From NCBI GenBank assembly GCA_024640625.1, contig JAHEER010000001.1, forward strand, positions 110,317-174,316: a DNA stretch of 64,000 nucleotides. The letters run 5' to 3'. A model generated the notes under the pieces. It saw only the letters and a program-made list of their open reading frames with translations, did not search any database and was not told where the DNA came from. Every line of letters starts with the position of its first letter. Positions within the stretch are counted from its first letter, which is position 1. Made by a program: the position numbers and the translations under genes. Source of the DNA: Desulfobulbaceae bacterium. GTDB taxonomy: Bacteria > Desulfobacterota > Desulfobulbia > Desulfobulbales > Desulfocapsaceae. Below are positions 51,643 to 61,231 of the stretch, piece by piece.

Positions 51643-52515
51643 ATGGAAGCCACGACCAGTACTTTTTCCCCCCCATCCCACCTGATTGCAGAAATTGACC
51701 CGCCCAAAGGAACTAATCTAGACACCTTTCTTGACAAGGCTCTGAAAATCAGGGGCCGGGTGGCGCGCGTCAGAGTAACCGACAACGAGCATGCCATTCT
51801 GCACATGTCACCACTGGCGCCGTGCCTGGCGCTTAAAGAGAAGGGTGTTGAACCAAGCATGGTAATCAACGGCCGGGACCGCAACCGGCTGTCGTTCCAG
51901 GGGGACTTGCTGTGCGCCGCGACGATGGGAATCAACGACGTCGTTCTCAAGGAGGGCCACGACCCCAAAGAGGGAGACCAGCCCATGGCCAGAACGAGCG
52001 GTGATCTGGACCTGGAAACCATGCTGACCTGCGTTTCCTCGATGAATGATGGCAAGGATCTGGCCGGAGAGGAGTTGGATGGAGGGACCAACTTCAACAT
52101 CGGCGTCTATATTGAACTCTCAGATGATGTCAATTTCAACCGGGAGCGGGCCGAATATTTCCTGAAACTACAAGAATTCGGGGTACAGTCTGTGACCCTG
52201 GGGCCCACCTACGATCTCAATATCGTTGAACAATTCCAGCCTTTTGCCGAGCAGACCGGGATAAAGCTCTACAGTTCACTGATGTTTTTAAAATCGGTGA
52301 CCATGATCCGTTATCTCAACAATCTGCCTGGCGTCCCCTCCATTCCCCAGGAGTTTCTGAAAAAAATGATGGGGGCGACGGACAAGAAAAATGCCGGCAT
52401 GGAAGTTGCCGCCGATTTTCTCAAGGAACTGGTCCCTATCAGTGACGGTGTCGTGCTGCTTTCCTTAGGGCTGCATGACAAGATGACCGACTTTCTCGAC
52501 CTCATTGAACGATAG
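51643..52515 (+). CDS. Divergent methylene-tetrahydrofolate reductase-like protein
   Basis: The 290-residue protein is a MetF-fold TIM-barrel relative. It shares a frame of motifs with the MetF at 60264: EIDPPKG (there ECGPPRG), VARVRVTDNEHAILHMS (there VDACNVTDNQTSVVRMS) and NGRDRNRLSFQGDLL (there VRDRNRIALQSDLL). The loop LSGDH of true MetF reads LKEGHDP here, so the folate/flavin site is altered. GAGGAGG precedes the ATG. As first gene of the HDR operon it may be a second reductase subunit, a regulator or an enzyme for another one-carbon carrier. The function is open. Confidence 0.75.
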   Translation: MEATTSTFSPPSHLIAEIDPPKGTNLDTFLDKALKIRGRVARVRVTDNEHAILHMSPLAPCLALKEKGVEPSMVINGRDRNRLSFQGDLLCAATMGINDVVLKEGHDPKEGDQPMARTSGDLDLETMLTCVSSMNDGKDLAGEELDGGTNFNIGVYIELSDDVNFNRERAEYFLKLQEFGVQSVTLGPTYDLNIVEQFQPFAEQTGIKLYSSLMFLKSVTMIRYLNNLPGVPSIPQEFLKKMMGATDKKNAGMEVAADFLKELVPISDGVVLLSLGLHDKMTDFLDLIER

Positions 52516-52521
52516 CGAAAC

Positions 52522-54108
52522 GTGCTGAAGAGCGACGACGAAAGATCTCCCCTGCGCAAGACTCTGCCGGAGGTAACAAATGAGCTCGGGTCTCACCTCT
52601 ATCTCTACCAGATTCTTGAGGAAACGCCCAATGGTGTGATGGTGGTCAGCCTCGATCATCAGGTGCTTTATGCCAACCCGGCGGCCAACCAGCTGCTCGG
52701 AGTCGGCTATAGGGAACTGACGGATATCGGCCTGGAACGACTGCTGGGTGAGGAGAATCAGTGGTTCTTCTACCAGATCGGCCAGTTTTTCGACAATCTG
52801 GCGGAGATGGACAGGACGAAAATACGGCACGAAATAGAGATCACCACCGGTGAAAATCAGAGAAAGATCCTCGACGCGGTCCTCATCTATCCCCCTTCCT
52901 CGCCCGCCTATTACCTGATGTATCTTATTGACATCACCCAGCGCAAGAAACTGGAGGGTGAGCTGCGCAGACGCAATACTTTTTTCAACAATCTGATTAA
53001 CTCATCGGTTGACGGCATCATTGCCGCCGATATGAACGGCAAGCTGATTCTCTTCAACGACGCTGCGCTGACGCTGCTTGGCTACCACGATGACGCCAGC
53101 CTTGAACGACTGCATGTAACCAGCCTCTACCACGACGGGCTGGCCTACGAGATAATCAAACGGATGCGCAGCGATGAGTTTGGCGGCAAGGGCAAACTCC
53201 TTTATCACGAGCTCAGCGTCCGGCACAAGGACGGTCATGAGATACCGGTAAGGTTTGCCGGCGGCATCATCTACGACAAGGACAAGGAGATCGCCACCTT
53301 TGGAATTTTCACCGATCTGCGTGACATCATCAAGATCGAGAAGGATCTCGAACAGACCCACAATATGCTCATGCAGTCTGAGAAGATGGCGGGTCTGGGC
53401 AGGCTGGCGGCCGGCGTCGCGCATGAAATCAACAACCCGATGTCGGGCATCATGCTCTATGCCAATCTGATCAGGGAAGAACTCGGCGAAGACCATAGCG
53501 TGTCCCCCGATCTGGAAACCATCATCAATGAGGCCGAGCGCTGCAAGGTGATCGTCGCCGACCTGCTCGAATTTTCCCACCAGACCAGGTACGAGATGGA
53601 ACCCATCGACATCAACGAGGTGGTTCAGAAGACCCTGGGAATCTTGAGCAACCAGCCGCTCTATCACAATATCAAATTCAACCTCAACCTGGCTGCAGAA
53701 CTGCCTCCCATTCTGGGTAATTCGATCCGGCTCAACCAGGTGATTATGAATCTCATGGTCAATGCCGCCCAGGCAATGAAAGGTGAGGGTACCATAAGCA
53801 TTACCAGCAGGGCTCGGGCCGGAAACGACATCAACGAAATTCTGATCAGCGACACCGGTCCGGGTATTGAGGAGGAATTGAAGGAAAAGATTTTTGAACC
53901 GTTTTTCACCACCAAAACCACCGGCGAAGGAACCGGCCTCGGGCTATCGGTTTCCTACGCCATTGTCAAAGAACACCAGGGAACCATCAAGGTGAGTTCC
54001 GGTCCCGGAAAAGGGGCGCTGTTCACCCTGAGATTTCCCGCCGTTGTGGACACCTTGAAAGGAGAGCACCATGAGCAACACACAGATCTCACCGCAGCAG
54101 GGGAATAA
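52522..54108 (+). CDS. PAS-PAS sensor histidine kinase
   Basis: The 528-residue soluble kinase starts at GTG 52522, six bases after the MTHFR-like stop. It has PAS domains at about 25-140 and 150-275, a HisKA domain with the phosphoacceptor H301 in [12 protein letters not shown], and a HATPase domain with N-box [23 protein letters not shown] and [12 protein letters not shown]. No membrane helix is seen, so it senses an internal signal, possibly redox or energy state, through the PAS domains. Its last 38 bases overlap hdrC, which places it firmly within the metabolic operon. The response regulators at 61232 and 61708 are likely partners. Confidence 0.92.
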   Translation: MLKSDDERSPLRKTLPEVTNELGSHLYLYQILEETPNGVMVVSLDHQVLYANPAANQLLGVGYRELTDIGLERLLGEENQWFFYQIGQFFDNLAEMDRTKIRHEIEITTGENQRKILDAVLIYPPSSPAYYLMYLIDITQRKKLEGELRRRNTFFNNLINSSVDGIIAADMNGKLILFNDAALTLLGYHDDASLERLHVTSLYHDGLAYEIIKRMRSDEFGGKGKLLYHELSVRHKDGHEIPVRFAGGIIYDKDKEIATFGIFTDLRDIIKIEKDLEQTHNMLMQSEKMAGLGRLAAGVAHEINNPMSGIMLYANLIREELGEDHSVSPDLETIINEAERCKVIVADLLEFSHQTRYEMEPIDINEVVQKTLGILSNQPLYHNIKFNLNLAAELPPILGNSIRLNQVIMNLMVNAAQAMKGEGTISITSRARAGNDINEILISDTGPGIEEELKEKIFEPFFTTKTTGEGTGLGLSVSYAIVKEHQGTIKVSSGPGKGALFTLRFPAVVDTLKGEHHEQHTDLTAAGE

Positions 54109-54634
54109 AAAGTTTCTCCTAAAACTCGAGGAAAGGGGCGTTGATGTCCAGGCCTGCTACCAGTGCGGGCGCTGCTCGGCGGGGTGTCCGATCACTGAAT
54201 TCTTCGACCTGACCACCATGGAGGTGGTCAGGTTAGCCGCCTACGGCATGGAGGAAATGCTTCTCGACTCCAAGGCCATCTGGCTTTGCGCCGCCTGCGA
54301 GACCTGCGCCACCCGCTGCCCCAACGATATCGAGATTGCCGTGTTGATGGATGTGCTGCGCGAGCTGGCTCTAAGGAAAGGAGTAACGCCGGCTGAACCG
54401 AGAATCCCCACCTTTCATCAATGTTTTCTGGGATCCATCGAGCACTGGGGTCGAGCCTTTGAAGTGGGCCTGATTGCAGGCTACAAGATGCGTTCGGGGG
54501 ATTTTACCGGCGACATGAAACTGGGTATGAAAATGTTTAGCAAAGGAAAGTTAAGCCTCAAGCCCCACCCCATTAAGGGCAAAGCGGAGATCAAACAGAT
54601 CTTTTCGGGGAAAGGCAAGGAGTATGAGCGATGA
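54071..54634 (+). CDS. hdrC: Heterodisulfide reductase subunit C-like protein
   Basis: The 187-residue protein has two [4Fe-4S] motifs, CYQCGRCSAGCP near residue 29 and CAACETCATRCPNDIE near residue 75, with the HdrC spacing and no membrane helices, so it is the soluble type. It relays electrons between HdrA and HdrB. AAGGAGA precedes the ATG inside the end of the kinase gene, and the stop overlaps hdrB by four bases. Confidence 0.93.
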   Translation: MSNTQISPQQGNKKFLLKLEERGVDVQACYQCGRCSAGCPITEFFDLTTMEVVRLAAYGMEEMLLDSKAIWLCAACETCATRCPNDIEIAVLMDVLRELALRKGVTPAEPRIPTFHQCFLGSIEHWGRAFEVGLIAGYKMRSGDFTGDMKLGMKMFSKGKLSLKPHPIKGKAEIKQIFSGKGKEYER

Positions 54635-55494
54635 AACTATCCTACTATCCTGGCTGTTCGCTGCACGGCACCGCACTCGACTACGACCACTCGGTGAAGG
54701 AGGTGTGCGCCGCGCTGGGGATCGAGCTGGTGGAGATCCCTGACTGGAACTGCTGTGGCGCTTCCTCGGCCCATATGACCAATCATGAGATAGGCATCCG
54801 GCTGCCGATGCGCAACCTGCTGCTGGCCGCCGAACTCGGACATGATGTCCTGGTGCCCTGTGCTGCCTGTTTTCAGAGGCTCAAAGCCGCCGAGAGGAGT
54901 CTCAGGGAGGAACCCGAGTATTGGGATATCCAGGGGTATCCTGAAAATATACACATCGTGCACATCTCCTCGCTGCTGTCCGAAGACGGGGTGCTCGACA
55001 AGATCAGGGAAAAGATCCAGGTCCGCTTCGAAGGCTTGAAACTGGCGTGTTATTACGGCTGCCTTTCCCTGCGTCACCCCAAAACCACCGAAGTGATCAA
55101 TTACGAACAGCCCCGCACCCTGGAGGCCATTGTCACCAGCGTCGGCGCCCAGCCGGTTTCCTGGTCCCACCGAACCGAATGCTGCTCCGGTTCGCTGACC
55201 ATGGCCCGGCCCGATATCGCCCGCACGCTGGTTGCGGATATCGTCGAGGCCGCCAAAAGAGCAGGTGCAGACGGGATGGTAACCGATTGTCCCATGTGTC
55301 AGGCAAACGTTGAAAGCCGGCAGCTCGACCTGGGCGGTGAAGATTATCTGCCCGTCTTTTTCGGCACCGAACTGATCAGTGCCGCCTTGAGTGCGCAGTA
55401 CCCGGCCAAACAGAAGAAGCTACATCTGGTGGATGCCTCCGTGTTAGATGATGTCCTGAGAAGCGCCCCCCAGTGCAGGGAGGAAACCGTATGA
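54631..55494 (+). CDS. hdrB: Heterodisulfide reductase subunit B-like protein
   Basis: The 287-residue protein carries two CCG domains: YYPGCSLHG with NCCGASSAH and PCAACFQR, then CYYGCLSLRHP with ECCSGSLTM and CPMCQANV. These cysteine sets bind the pair of noncubane [4Fe-4S] clusters of HdrB. In methanogens this site reduces CoM-S-S-CoB; in acetogens and sulfate reducers the substrate differs or the subunit passes electrons to MetFV. It overlaps hdrC and hdrA by four bases each. Confidence 0.94.
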   Translation: MKLSYYPGCSLHGTALDYDHSVKEVCAALGIELVEIPDWNCCGASSAHMTNHEIGIRLPMRNLLLAAELGHDVLVPCAACFQRLKAAERSLREEPEYWDIQGYPENIHIVHISSLLSEDGVLDKIREKIQVRFEGLKLACYYGCLSLRHPKTTEVINYEQPRTLEAIVTSVGAQPVSWSHRTECCSGSLTMARPDIARTLVADIVEAAKRAGADGMVTDCPMCQANVESRQLDLGGEDYLPVFFGTELISAALSAQYPAKQKKLHLVDASVLDDVLRSAPQCREETV

Positions 55495-58400
55495 CTCAAA
55501 ATCCTCAAATTGAATTGTCCCCCGCATCCACCGGTGCGGTGATGGTTGTCGGCGGCGGCATCAGTGGTATGCAGTCGGCCCTTGATCTGGCAAATTCGGG
55601 TTTCAAGGTCTATCTGGTCGAGAGTTCGCCGGCCATCGGCGGCAAGATGGCCCAGCTCGACAAGACGTTCCCCACCAACGACTGCTCAATGTGTATCGTC
55701 TCGCCGAAACTGGTCGAGGTCGGGCGCCATCGCAATATCGAATTGCTCACCCACAGTGATGTCGCTGCGCTGGAGGGGGAAGCGGGCAACTTTACCGCCC
55801 GGATTACCCAGCATGCACGCTATGTCGATGTCGACAAATGCACCGGTTGCGGTCTCTGCGAGCTGGTCTGTCCGGTAACCCAGATTTCCTGGTGGCCCGA
55901 GCAGCCGGAGGAAGGGGAGAAGAAGAAAAAACTCAAGGCCAAGAACAAACGGCTGATCAGCGGTCCAGGGACGCCGCAGCCGACCAGGCTGGCAAAATGG
56001 ACGTTCACGGTCGACGAGGAGAAATGTTCCAAGTGCGGCAGCTGCCATCGTGCCTGCCTGCATGGTGCGGTGGCCTGGCAGAAGAAGGAGATCGCTGCGA
56101 TCGACCAGGAGAAATGCACCGGGTGCGGGGCCTGCTATGTCGCCTGTCCGGAAAAATTTCAGGCGGTCACCATCAGCGAGGCTGAAGAACTTGAAAAAAA
56201 CCTCGGCACTGCCATCAGGGCCCGCTCAGACGAAATCAAGAAAGTGCAGGGGGAGGTTCAGAGCCCGTCAGACTGTATCCGCTGCGGACTCTGTGCGCTG
56301 ATGTGCACCAAGGTTATGGGCATCGGAGCTCTGAAAATGGTAGACGGCGGCATCGAGGCCGGAATCGATATCTGCCAGGTCTGTGGTGCCTGCGCCTCAG
56401 TCTGCCCGGTCAATTTTCTCGATGTCTCCGAGCTCACCGACAAGACGCCCCGACCGCTGCTCGACGGGTTCAACGAAGGGCTCAACTCGCGCAAGCCGGT
56501 CAATATATTTTATCCCCAGGCAGTACCCCGGGTGCCGGTCATCGACGAGGCCAGCTGCGTCAGACTCAATACCGGCGAGTGCGGCACCTGTCAGGCGGTC
56601 TGCGGCGTGGGAGCCATCGACTACACCCACACGGTCAAAGAAAAAGAGATAGAGATCGGCTCGGTGATTTTTTCGCCGGGCATCGAAGTGTTCGACCCAG
56701 CCATCCGCGGCGAGTTCGGCTACGGCCTCCACCAGAACGTGGTGACCTCCATCGAGTTTGAACGTCTACTTTCGGCTTCGGGTCCCACTTCGGGAACGGT
56801 GTCGCGCCCCGGTGACGGCAAGCATCCCCGCAAAATTGCCTGGATCCAGTGTGTTGGTTCCCGGGATAACAGCTGCGGCCGTGATTATTGTTCGTCGGTC
56901 TGCTGCATGTATGCCACCAAGGAGGCCTATATTGCCAGGGAGCATGACTCCTCGATCGAGCCAACGATTTTTTATATCGACATGCGTTCGTTCGGTAAAA
57001 ACTTCGATACCTATATCACCCGGGCAGAAGACCATAATGTCCGTTATGTCAGGGCGATGATCAGCAGGATTTATGAGGATCCCCAGACTGGGGACCTGGA
57101 GCTCCGCTATATTGACGATCAGGGTGAGCGACAGTCGGAGATATTTGAGATGGTGGTGCTTTCGGTCGGCATCCAGGTCGCCGAGCGGACACAAAAACTG
57201 GCTCAGACCCTGGACATCGACATGGATGCCTACGGCTTCGCAATAACCGACGGCTTTCGACCGATGGCCGCCTCGCGACCCGGAGTCTATGTGAGCGGCG
57301 CCTTCAACGGGCCCAAGGACATCCCGGAGACGGTGAGTGAGGCCTCCGGCGCCGCCCAGGCCGCCTCGGTGGGCCTGGCCGCAGCCCGAAACACCCTGCT
57401 CAGCGAAGAGGTGCTGCCGCAGGAGAAGGTAGAGGAGCCCGGCGATCCGCTGAGGATTGGCGTCTTCGTCTGCCATTGCGGCTCCAACATTGCCTCGGTG
57501 GTTGACGTGGCGGCGGTTACAGAATATGCGGCGACATTGCCCAACGTGGTGTTCGCCGACCATCCCCTCTACACCTGTTCTCAAGATTCGGTCGAAACGA
57601 TCAAGGACCTGATCAAGGAGCATGATCTCAACCGGGTGGTGGTCTCCGCCTGTTCACCATCCACCCACGAACCGCTGTTCATGTCGACGCTGCAGCAGGC
57701 GGGCATCAACAAGTATTTTTTCGACATGGCCAATATCCGCGATCAGTGCAGCTGGGTGCATCCGCTAGAACCGGAAAAGGCTACCGAGAAGGCCAAGCGG
57801 CTGATGCGCATGGCCGTTGCCAATGTTTCCCAGGCAGAGCCACTCACGGAACTCGAGTTCGATGTCGATTCCACCCTGCTGATCATCGGCGGCGGAGTGG
57901 CTGGCATGACTTCGGCGGTTGAAGCGGCCGGCCAGGGGTTTGGCGTCTATCTGGTGGAGCAGGAAGCGGAGCTCGGCGGTCAGGTCAACCGGCTGAAACG
58001 AAGCTGGGACGGCCAGGATTTCGGGCCCTTCCTCGATGATCTCAAAGCCCAGGTCGAGGCCGACCAGAATATACGGGTCCTGACCAGCTCGGTGGTAGTG
58101 GATCAGGGCGGCTTCGTCGGCTCCTTTGAGAGCGAAGTGATGACGCCCACCGGGGGCAGCAGAAAGATCAAACACGGTGCCACTCTGGTCGCCACCGGCG
58201 CCGAAGAATACCGGCCGGACCTCTATGGTCTCAATGAGTTCGACAGCGTGTTGAGTCAGACCGATTTTGAGACCCTGATCGTCGACGACCCGGAGCGGGC
58301 CGCCGCCTGCAATTCAGTGGTCATGCTGCAGTGTGCCGGGTCGCGCTGCGAAGAGCATCTGAGCTATTGTTCGAGGATCTGCTGCAACCAGGCAGTCAAA

Positions 58401-59144
58401 AACAGTCTCAGGATTAAAGAAATCAACCCCGAGGCCCGAGTCGATGTACTCTACCGTGATATGCGCTGCTACGGCCTGACCGAGTTGGACTACCGCAGGG
58501 CCCGGCAGGCGGGGGTCAATTTTATCCGCTTCGACCCGGCGCGGGCACCAGTGATACAAACCAGCGAAGATACTATCGGGGTGACGGTATTCGATCCTTC
58601 TATCCGGATGGAGGTGCAGCTCAATCCCGATCTGCTGGTGCTGTCCACCGGTATCGTACCGAGAGATACGGAAGAATTGGCGACCATGCTGCGGGTACCG
58701 AGGAACGACAACGGCTTTTTCATCGAGGCCCACGCCAAGCTCCGGCCGGTGGATCTGGCCAGCGAAGGGATTTTCATGGCCGGAACCGCCCATGGCCCTA
58801 AAAATGTCAGTGAGACCATAGCCCAGGCCCAGGCTGCAGTGGGTCGGGCGGCCACCATTCTGGCCAATGAAAAACTGAAGCTCTCGGGCGTGTTCTCCAC
58901 CGTCATACCTGAAAACTGTGCAGTCTGTCTGACCTGCGTCCGGGCCTGTCCTTACGGGGTGCCGGTAATCAACGAAGAACATACTGCCTTCATCAATCCG
59001 GCACTGTGCCAGGGCTGCGGCATCTGCGTCGCCGAATGCCCAGCCAAAACCATCACCCTGGGGCGCTTCCAGGATGAAAACATCAATGCCAAGTTGAAAT
59101 CGTATGGTGAAATGGAACCCGTAGCAGAGACAGGAGGAGCGTGA
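55491..59144 (+). CDS. hdrA: Giant HdrA-like electron-bifurcating flavoprotein with two FAD modules
   Basis: The 1217-residue protein is about twice a canonical HdrA. The first FAD module starts at VVGGGISGMQSAL (residue 19) with NDCSMCIVSPKL (Cys65, Cys68). Ferredoxin-type motifs follow near residues 117, 180, 209, 262 and 295, then CVGSRDNSCGRDYCSSVCC near 455. A second FAD module starts near residue 800 (IIGGGVAGMTSAVEAAG) with CAGSRCEEHLSYCSRICC near 948. Two C-terminal [4Fe-4S] motifs (CAVCLTCVRACP, CQGCGICVAECP) end the chain. It should be the bifurcating flavin hub linking MvhD, HdrBC and MetFV. GGGAGG precedes the ATG at 55491. Confidence 0.93.
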   Translation: MTQNPQIELSPASTGAVMVVGGGISGMQSALDLANSGFKVYLVESSPAIGGKMAQLDKTFPTNDCSMCIVSPKLVEVGRHRNIELLTHSDVAALEGEAGNFTARITQHARYVDVDKCTGCGLCELVCPVTQISWWPEQPEEGEKKKKLKAKNKRLISGPGTPQPTRLAKWTFTVDEEKCSKCGSCHRACLHGAVAWQKKEIAAIDQEKCTGCGACYVACPEKFQAVTISEAEELEKNLGTAIRARSDEIKKVQGEVQSPSDCIRCGLCALMCTKVMGIGALKMVDGGIEAGIDICQVCGACASVCPVNFLDVSELTDKTPRPLLDGFNEGLNSRKPVNIFYPQAVPRVPVIDEASCVRLNTGECGTCQAVCGVGAIDYTHTVKEKEIEIGSVIFSPGIEVFDPAIRGEFGYGLHQNVVTSIEFERLLSASGPTSGTVSRPGDGKHPRKIAWIQCVGSRDNSCGRDYCSSVCCMYATKEAYIAREHDSSIEPTIFYIDMRSFGKNFDTYITRAEDHNVRYVRAMISRIYEDPQTGDLELRYIDDQGERQSEIFEMVVLSVGIQVAERTQKLAQTLDIDMDAYGFAITDGFRPMAASRPGVYVSGAFNGPKDIPETVSEASGAAQAASVGLAAARNTLLSEEVLPQEKVEEPGDPLRIGVFVCHCGSNIASVVDVAAVTEYAATLPNVVFADHPLYTCSQDSVETIKDLIKEHDLNRVVVSACSPSTHEPLFMSTLQQAGINKYFFDMANIRDQCSWVHPLEPEKATEKAKRLMRMAVANVSQAEPLTELEFDVDSTLLIIGGGVAGMTSAVEAAGQGFGVYLVEQEAELGGQVNRLKRSWDGQDFGPFLDDLKAQVEADQNIRVLTSSVVVDQGGFVGSFESEVMTPTGGSRKIKHGATLVATGAEEYRPDLYGLNEFDSVLSQTDFETLIVDDPERAAACNSVVMLQCAGSRCEEHLSYCSRICCNQAVKNSLRIKEINPEARVDVLYRDMRCYGLTELDYRRARQAGVNFIRFDPARAPVIQTSEDTIGVTVFDPSIRMEVQLNPDLLVLSTGIVPRDTEELATMLRVPRNDNGFFIEAHAKLRPVDLASEGIFMAGTAHGPKNVSETIAQAQAAVGRAATILANEKLKLSGVFSTVIPENCAVCLTCVRACPYGVPVINEEHTAFINPALCQGCGICVAECPAKTITLGRFQDENINAKLKSYGEMEPVAETGGA

Positions 59145-59602
59145 TGGGTGATTTCAGCGCCAGTGTAATCGTCTTTGCCTGCCGGCACTGAGCCTATACT
59201 GCAGCGGACCTGGCAGGTTCGGAAAGACGTTCCTATCCACCCTCGATCAGTATTGTGATGCTGCCGTGTACGGGAAGGATAGATGAATCATTGTTGCTCA
59301 AGGCATTCGAGAACGGGGCTGACGGTGTTATGGTCATCGGCTGTCTCGAAGGCGATTGCCATTACGTCAACGGCAACATCCGCGCACGAGCCCGGGTGGA
59401 GCGGGTATATAACATTCTCGAACAGATCAATATCGGGCCGGAGCGAATCCGGATGTATAACCTGAGCGCCGGCGAGGGGGCCAAGTTTGCCGCCTTTACC
59501 AATGAGTTCGTCGGTCGGGTGGAGGAACTCGGGCCGAGTCCGATAAATCTGGCCAGAAGCAACGGATCAAAGGAGTCAGAACAGGAGGTGCAAGCGACAT
59601 GA
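59144..59602 (+). CDS. mvhD: MvhD (hydrogenase delta/iron-sulfur subunit), selenocysteine-containing
   Basis: Read from the ATG at 59144 with the TGA at 59189-59191 decoded as selenocysteine, the product is 152 residues with Sec16 in FACRH-U-AYTAADLAG. Both sides are MvhD: VIVFAC before, then RIDESLLLKAFENGADGVMVIGC and EGDCHYVNGN after, and SAGEGAKFAAF near the end. In the family this position is usually Cys or Ser after CxH/CxW. A bSECIS-like hairpin follows the TGA at proper distance. MvhD binds a [2Fe-2S] cluster and brings electrons to HdrA. It overlaps hdrA by one base and metV by four. Conventional gene callers would truncate it to the ATG/GTG after the TGA. Confidence 0.9.
59189..59221 (+). 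promoter_or_regulatory. bSECIS-like element after the mvhD UGA
   Basis: CGGACCT (59205-59211) pairs with AGGTTCG (59215-59221) with one G-U pair; the apical loop is GGC, beginning with the two guanines favoured for SelB binding. The loop lies 20 nt after the UGA, within the usual 16-37 nt window. The stem overlaps codons for conserved residues (ADLAGS), as expected for an internal bacterial SECIS. Confidence 0.75.
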
Positions 59603-60264
59603 TTACCGGAACTCCCAAACCCATCGAGGAAATCCTGGAGATGGTCGAGCCCTACGATAATATCATCGTGGCCGGCTGCTTTGGTTGTGTAACAGTATGC
59701 CGGGTAGGAGGCGACAAAGAGGTCCAGGTGCTCTCTTCGACCCTGCGACTCGCCCGTGAGGCGGCTGGCAAGAAAATCGAGATCCGCGAGGTCTGTCTCG
59801 AGCGCCAATGCGATCCCGAATATCTGGAACCGATGCGTCCCTATATTGAGGATTACCAGGCGGTTCTGTCAATTGCCTGCGGTGCCGGGATTCAGTTTAT
59901 GGCCGAAAAGTTCACTAAAACTCCGCTACTGCCGGGAATCAATACCGGATTTTTAGGGGTCACCGAACGACAGGGGGAGTGGACCGAGCGTTGCCAGGGC
60001 TGTGGTGATTGCGTGCTGCATCTGACCGGGGGGATCTGCCCGGTCACCCGCTGTGCCAAATCAATATTTCACGGCCCTTGCGGCGGATCGGTTCAGGGAA
60101 TCTGCGAGGTGGACAAGGAGGTCAAGTGCGGCTGGCAGTTGATCATTGACCGGCTCGTCAGTCTTGAGCAGATGGAAAACTATGGGAAACTCAAGCCGTA
60201 TAAGGGCTGGGATACATCACGAGATGGCGGCCCCCGGCGCATTATCAGGGAGGATATGGTGTAA
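59599..60264 (+). CDS. metV: MetV-like zinc/iron-sulfur partner of MetF
   Basis: The 221-residue protein is the MTHFR C-terminal-domain type (MetV): AGCFGCVTVCRVGGDKEV near residue 26, VLSIACGAGIQ near 90, GFLGV, and the cysteine-rich segment CQGCGDCVLHLTGGICPVTRC near 133 followed by GPCGGSVQGICEV. Family knowledge: MetV joins MetF in acetogenic and related methylene-tetrahydrofolate reductases and carries Zn and Fe-S centres. GGAGG precedes the ATG, which overlaps the mvhD stop by four bases, and its stop overlaps the metF ATG by one. Confidence 0.92.
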   Translation: MITGTPKPIEEILEMVEPYDNIIVAGCFGCVTVCRVGGDKEVQVLSSTLRLAREAAGKKIEIREVCLERQCDPEYLEPMRPYIEDYQAVLSIACGAGIQFMAEKFTKTPLLPGINTGFLGVTERQGEWTERCQGCGDCVLHLTGGICPVTRCAKSIFHGPCGGSVQGICEVDKEVKCGWQLIIDRLVSLEQMENYGKLKPYKGWDTSRDGGPRRIIREDMV

Positions 60265-61193
60265 TGAAAGCAGGAAGCAATCTTGAGAGAGTGCTGGAAG
60301 CCGGACATTTTGCCGTTACCGCTGAATGCGGACCTCCCCGGGGGGCCGATGCGGACAAGGTTCTGAAAAAAGCTGAACTGGTCAAAGGCAACGTCGACGC
60401 CTGCAACGTCACTGACAATCAGACCTCGGTGGTTCGCATGAGCTCAGTTGCCGGCTGTATGCTCGTCCAGCAGAGCGGCACCGAGCCGTTGCTGCAGATG
60501 GTGGTCAGGGACCGTAATCGGATCGCCCTGCAGTCCGATCTGCTCGGGGCGTCTGCTCTGGGAGTCAGAAATTTACTCTGTCTCTCCGGCGACCATCAGA
60601 AATTCGGCGATGATCCCCAGGCCAAGAACGTTTTCGACATCGACTCGATCCAGCTCATCCACATGGTTAAGACCATGCGGGACGAAGGGGTGTTTCCTTC
60701 CGGTGACAAGCTGGATGGCGCGCCAAAGTTTTATATCGGCTGCGCTATAAACCCCTTTGCCGATCCGTTTGAAATACGGGTGCCCAGATTCAAGCTCAAG
60801 ATCGAGGCCGGTGCTGATTTCGTACAGACCCAGTGCATCTATAACATGGATAAGTTCAAGCGATTTATGGAGGATGCCAGAAAAGAGGGGCTCCATGAGA
60901 GAACCAAGATTCTGGCCGGGGTCACCCCGCTGAAATCGGCCGGTATGGCCAAATTCATGAACCGGATGGTGGCCGGCATCGAGATTCCCGAGGAGTTCAT
61001 CAAGCGCATCGCCGATGAGCCCAAGGAAAAGCAGGCGGCCAAGGGTATTGAGATGTGCATCGAACAGATCCAGGAAATAAAAGAAATGGAAGGTATCGCA
61101 GGTGTACATGTGATGGCAATCGAGTGGGAAGAAAAGCTTAACGAGATCATTGGTGGTGCGGGCTTGCTGCCCCGACCGATGGTCGAACAATAA
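60264..61193 (+). CDS. metF: Methylene-tetrahydrofolate reductase
   Basis: The 309-residue TIM-barrel flavoprotein has the MetF motifs VTAECGPPRGAD near residue 13, MVVRDRNRIALQSDLLGA near 75, LCLSGDHQKFGDDPQAKNVFD near 105, and ADFVQTQCIYNMDKF near 190. It reduces methylene-THF to methyl-THF, or runs in reverse during acetate oxidation. It follows metV with one-base overlap and is the last enzyme gene of the operon; the receiver gene begins 38 bases later. Electrons likely come through HdrABC-MvhD and MetV. Confidence 0.94.
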   Translation: MKAGSNLERVLEAGHFAVTAECGPPRGADADKVLKKAELVKGNVDACNVTDNQTSVVRMSSVAGCMLVQQSGTEPLLQMVVRDRNRIALQSDLLGASALGVRNLLCLSGDHQKFGDDPQAKNVFDIDSIQLIHMVKTMRDEGVFPSGDKLDGAPKFYIGCAINPFADPFEIRVPRFKLKIEAGADFVQTQCIYNMDKFKRFMEDARKEGLHERTKILAGVTPLKSAGMAKFMNRMVAGIEIPEEFIKRIADEPKEKQAAKGIEMCIEQIQEIKEMEGIAGVHVMAIEWEEKLNEIIGGAGLLPRPMVEQ

Positions 61194-61231
61194 CGAACAA
61201 ACCTAGCTTTCATGTCTTAAGGAGGACACAG

